This document shows positions 60,501 through 64,000 of a stretch of DNA of 64,000 bases, piece after piece (the stretch's first letter is position 1; the number at the start of each line of letters is the position of its first letter). Below the pieces are notes generated by a model, which made no database searches, was not told the DNA's origin, and saw nothing but the letters and a program-made list of their open reading frames with translations. Origin of the DNA: Absidia repens (Eukaryota; Mucoromycota; Mucoromycetes; Mucorales; Cunninghamellaceae); NCBI GenBank assembly GCA_002105175.1, contig MCGE01000006.1:682001-746000 (forward strand), given 5' to 3'. The position numbers and the translations under genes were made by a program.

Positions 60501-63500
60501 ATGGCCGATACTTTGAAGGACATCCCCGAGTTCTTTGAAACTGAACTTGGAGAATCTATTATTGCAAGAACGGATGCATTAGGTAAGTCTATATTTCATC
60601 AACATGATTTTCTATGTATTATAAAACTAACTTTCCAACTTTCTATTTTGTTTTTTTAAAAAAAAAATAACAATTATAGGTACCTTCCGCGAATTAGGAC
60701 CTCCTGATCTTTGTCATATTATCAAAGCCAATGCAAAACCTGGTGTTAAAGAGGTAAGTTTTCATCCATTCACAAGTGACAACTTTGATCATCATCTCGA
60801 AGATATCAACTGTTTTCTTGATTATTCGTACCATTTTTTTTCTTATTTTTCTTTCTCAATGTCTTCCTTTGTAGATTGGAAGTTATCACTATGTATCTGG
60901 TGTTGATGCTTCTTCATCAGCTACTTTGGCTGCATATCTCAACTCGCTCACTTACTCTATGGTAAGGCAGAAAATACATGAAAATGAAGAGTAGTACGCT
61001 AACGACTTTATCTGAACTTTTCGCCTAGGATGAAAATCAATCTTGGTTTACTAAATCCAACGCATGGAGAATTCGATCCGGTATCTATTGGTAAGATTGG
61101 CGAGAGGTCTATAAAAACGAAAGAAACTATTATTGATGTGTATCCTGTTTGCTATAGTTGCTTCAATGCCTTCTCTCGTGTGGATGTTCGTGTGGAAGTT
61201 AAGATTCCTGGAGGTGTCGAAAGCTATTATGTTGATGTACGTGGCGAACGGTAAGCCACCACCCCCCCAATAAAAAACGGAAATAGGAAATGGAAGAGAG
61301 TAATGTATACAAACTCACCTTTTTTGCTTCTATTTTTGTCTTAGCCATGAAGCCACTGCCAAGATCTGGCAAGAAACCTACTTATCTGCGGTCCTTCGCG
61401 CCGTTCTCTATTCTGACGATAGCTATTACCGTCTTGCTGGTTACAGAAAGGTGGATCCTATCACTAGCCTAAATGCAGAACAAAAGTTTTTAGAAGCAGT
61501 GGAAAGTTTATTCTTCAAAGGTAAATGAAAATAAGAAGAAAATACGTTGGGGAAAGGTGGGTAGGTACCATTAAATTCCTGTCCTGAACTGACTGAGAAT
61601 GTTTTTATTATATTACAGGGTGGCAATTGGGTAGCAAGCCAGAAATACAAACTGCTACAGTGGTACACAATCATTTGACATCTGGCGTAATGAAGTACTT
61701 TAGTGACAGCTTCCGATACGGTCCTGCCATCGAATTATTTGAAAAATTGCAAAAGAAGGATCCTGAAGTCGGGGCTCTTTTAGGTGAAGCTTATATTGGT
61801 CAAAACGAAGAAATCAAGGCTGTGCAACACCTTTATGAGAACCTCAAAATGGCGCCAATGAGTTATGCTTTATTACATGTACAAGTGGACTTTTTACGCA
61901 CCAAAGTAAGAATCACTGTTATACATTTGGGTTCGACATACTTATATGTACGTTTTATATTCTTATAGGGTGAATACCAAATGGCTTTGAAATTGGCAAA
62001 ATTTGCCGTCAATACTACACCTTCGGAATTCTTGACATGGGCGAAGCTCACTGATGGTAATATACGATACAAAATAACAAACAAAGATAGAGGGGAGTAG
62101 GAAACTTGTTACTTATTTATGCTTTTGACTATAGTATATATCGATTTGGGTGATTATCAAAGCGTAAGTGCAAAAACAAAATTCAATCAAAGAGAGAAGT
62201 AGAAAGCTGATGTTTTCTTTTTAGGCCCTGTTAACCCTGAACTCTTGTCCTATGTTTACTTACAGTGAACGGGATATGCACCGGATGCCCGCACCTTCCA
62301 AGACCCATTTACCTATTAAACCTGAGATCTCTAGTTCTGGGATTATGGAAGATGATATTGCTGGTCGTGAAAACGAAGTAAGTATGATTGATAACAATGC
62401 TTAGATCCAAACATTACCTAACACTTTTTCTACACGCTTATAGGCCGATCCCAATCTTTTGCGTCTTCCTGCTCCAGCCCTTCATGGTACTTTTGCAAAG
62501 GCGTACGCTTTATTGACCCGATTGGCTACCCGCATTGGATGGGATGATCTTCTTAAATGTCGCTCTCATGTGTTTGTGATGGAAGAAGAATACCGTATGC
62601 AAAAGGCCAAGGAAGAAGAACGGAAAACAAGCTTCTCACACTCATCGCCTGCAGCCATTGCCTCTTCAACTGATGACGATAATGATCACGATGATGGAAC
62701 CACGGAAACGAATGTCGCTGAAGACTCTGGAATCGGGGAAACAAATGATGAAGACAACAGCGAAGCGAAGGATGAACTGGCAGAAAAATTGGATGATGTC
62801 AACTTGGATGAGGATGATTTGCCCTTGAAATCTGCGGACCAACCAGTCACACCCCCCGTTGGTGCACCAAAGATGGAGGACACCTCGGTCGAACGTCCTC
62901 GACAGGCTGCTGAAGATTCCAAGGTAACGCAAACTCGTGAAAAGTGAAATCGAGATTTGTATTAGTAAATGAACAATGATTTTTTTATTTTTTACTATAT
63001 AGACTGAAGATAAGGAAACAGGAATAAAAGAAGACGTCAGCTTTTCTTTTGGCAACAAGCGCCTTTGCGAACGTTGGCTGGATAACTTGTTTATGGTGCT
63101 GTACGAGGATTTACGAATCTACACTTTCTGGCGTACTGAAGCCGCTCATTACCGTGCGCAACAAATGCCTTATCGCAAAACTGGCACTGAATGGGAACTG
63201 TTGGGTGATCTTGCGCTTCGATTATGGCATGAGGTATAACGGATTGGGAGGAAAGGGGAGTTGGTAATAGCTGATATATATGTATATACTTACAATATTA
63301 TCATTGTCACTCTATAGGATGAAGCCAAGGAAGCCTTCGAACAGTGCTTAGATTACAAATTTTCTGCCAAGGCCTGGATCAAGCTTCTAGAAATCTATGC
63401 TAGTAATGGAAATGTGGAGCGTGCGCTATTAGCAGCGGTCAAATTGACGGTCTATCATGAACGATGGTACCATGAAATTGTGGTAAAACGGATTCACGAA

Positions 63501-63768
63501 ATACACATGTTAACAAAATGAAATTCTTGGTATTGACTGTTACGTTTCTTTCCCTCTCCACCCCCCTACCTTTTTTTTTTTTTTTTTAAAAAAAAAACAG
63601 TATCCTACAGAAATTGCCTGCAACTTGAACAAGCTGATTCGTACCGAAGGATTATCCAAAATGCAAAATGTACTAACTTCTATGAACTTACCGCAAGCGG
63701 TGCAGAAACTGATGCGACGCTACTTTGACTATGGTGAATTATTCCAAGTGGAAGGTTACGAATTTTAG
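60501..63768 (+). CDS. ChAPs-family exomer cargo adaptor (Bch1/Bud7/Chs6-like)
   Basis: Fourteen exons: 60501-60582, 60680-60753, 60875-60961, 61029-61090, 61158-61250, 61345-61520, 61619-61905, 61969-62056, 62135-62163, 62225-62377, 62444-62923, 63003-63233, 63318-63482, 63601-63768; 724 aa. It starts MADTLKDIPEFFETELGESI and has the ChAPs hallmarks GSYHYVSGVDASSSATLAAY, SNAWRIRSGIYCCFNAFSRV, RVEVKIPGGVESYYVDV, tetratricopeptide-like helices (GPAIELFEKLQKKDPEVGAL, GEYQMALKLAKFAVNT), FGNKRLCERWLDNLFMVLYE and the C-terminal GELFQVEGYEF. An acidic insertion of about 110 residues (SSTDDDNDHDDG..) interrupts the middle. With Chs5, ChAPs bind Arf1 at the trans-Golgi and sort cargo such as chitin synthase to the surface. 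Which paralogue this is cannot be fixed. Confidence 0.94.
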
Positions 63769-64000
63769 ATAGAAATCTCCTCTAGGTTATTATCCCAGTG
63801 CCTTTTGTTTCCACTTTGCTCCCTTTATATATATTATTATAGTTTTTTTTTTTTTTTTTTTGTTATTTAATAAACTTGTCTTACTTTATCAACAAATGAT
63901 TGTGTTTTGACTCACATTGGGATGGGGTGAGATAGAGTTACAATGTTTGGCATGGGTCAGGGATAGACAGGCTTTTAAAATTTTGTACCGCGGGATTGTG
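63769..64000. other. 3' flank of the ChAPs gene
   Basis: T18 run near 63843 and AATAAACTTG near 63870 as the likely polyadenylation signal. No gene to the window end. Confidence 0.6.

Overview
This window is nuclear DNA from a filamentous fungus, most likely a Mucoromycota (Mucorales-type) species. The basis is: AT-rich DNA, genes split by many short GT-AG introns with T-rich acceptor tracts, long A/T homopolymers, and protein variants (PUF, Naa30, App1-type phosphatase, Brl1/Brr6, ChAPs, Tim50, NDT80/PhoG, CYSTM) whose sequences look early-diverging fungal. The species cannot be named from the sequence. No tRNA, rRNA, CRISPR array or bacterial-type operon was seen.

Layout. 0-6 kb: an NDT80/PhoG transcription factor (its start is outside the window) and an 11-exon Pumilio-type RNA-binding protein. 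7-8.2 kb: ATG5 on the minus strand, convergent with the PUF gene. 8.8-25.8 kb: repeat-rich DNA with scattered genes, namely two small CYSTM cysteine-rich membrane-module genes, a TMEM14 homologue and a GATA-like zinc-finger gene. It also holds a nest of palindromes (21.85 kb) and a tandem array bounded by a 92-bp perfect direct repeat (22.7-24.3 kb). 26-31.5 kb: ribosomal protein eL21, a Brl1/Brr6 nuclear-envelope protein, a third CYSTM gene with an 11-nt microexon, and two small hypothetical genes. 33.4-37.3 kb: SPT8 (SAGA subunit), divergent from a low-complexity unknown protein. 40-43.2 kb: a 54-aa membrane protein and a mitochondrial PPR protein. 47.1-50.6 kb: NAA30 (NatC), APP1-type phosphatidate phosphatase and a probably decayed zinc-binding gene. 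53.5-57.5 kb: TIM50 and a forkhead factor. 60.5-63.8 kb: a 14-exon ChAPs-family secretory cargo adaptor. I assembled every exon model by hand; nearly all junctions are GT-AG and keep frame.

Function. The genes are mostly unlinked housekeeping and regulatory genes. Four protein products point to mitochondria (TMEM14, the 54-aa protein, PPR, Tim50) and three or four are transcription factors. The PUF protein has the full set of base-reading residues for UGUANAUA, and six genes here carry that motif between stop codon and polyadenylation signal, so it may regulate its neighbours.

Most unusual content: a non-coding dispersed repeat family (called R here; about 12 copies, both orientations). Copies share a left end TTTAAATyCCGCCCACGTG, a pyrimidine tract, a conserved core able to fold as a hairpin, an AATAAA signal, and degenerate internal units of about 115 bp. 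The TTTAAA/CCGC part of its left end is also found upstream of several ordinary genes, so the repeat may carry or disperse promoters.
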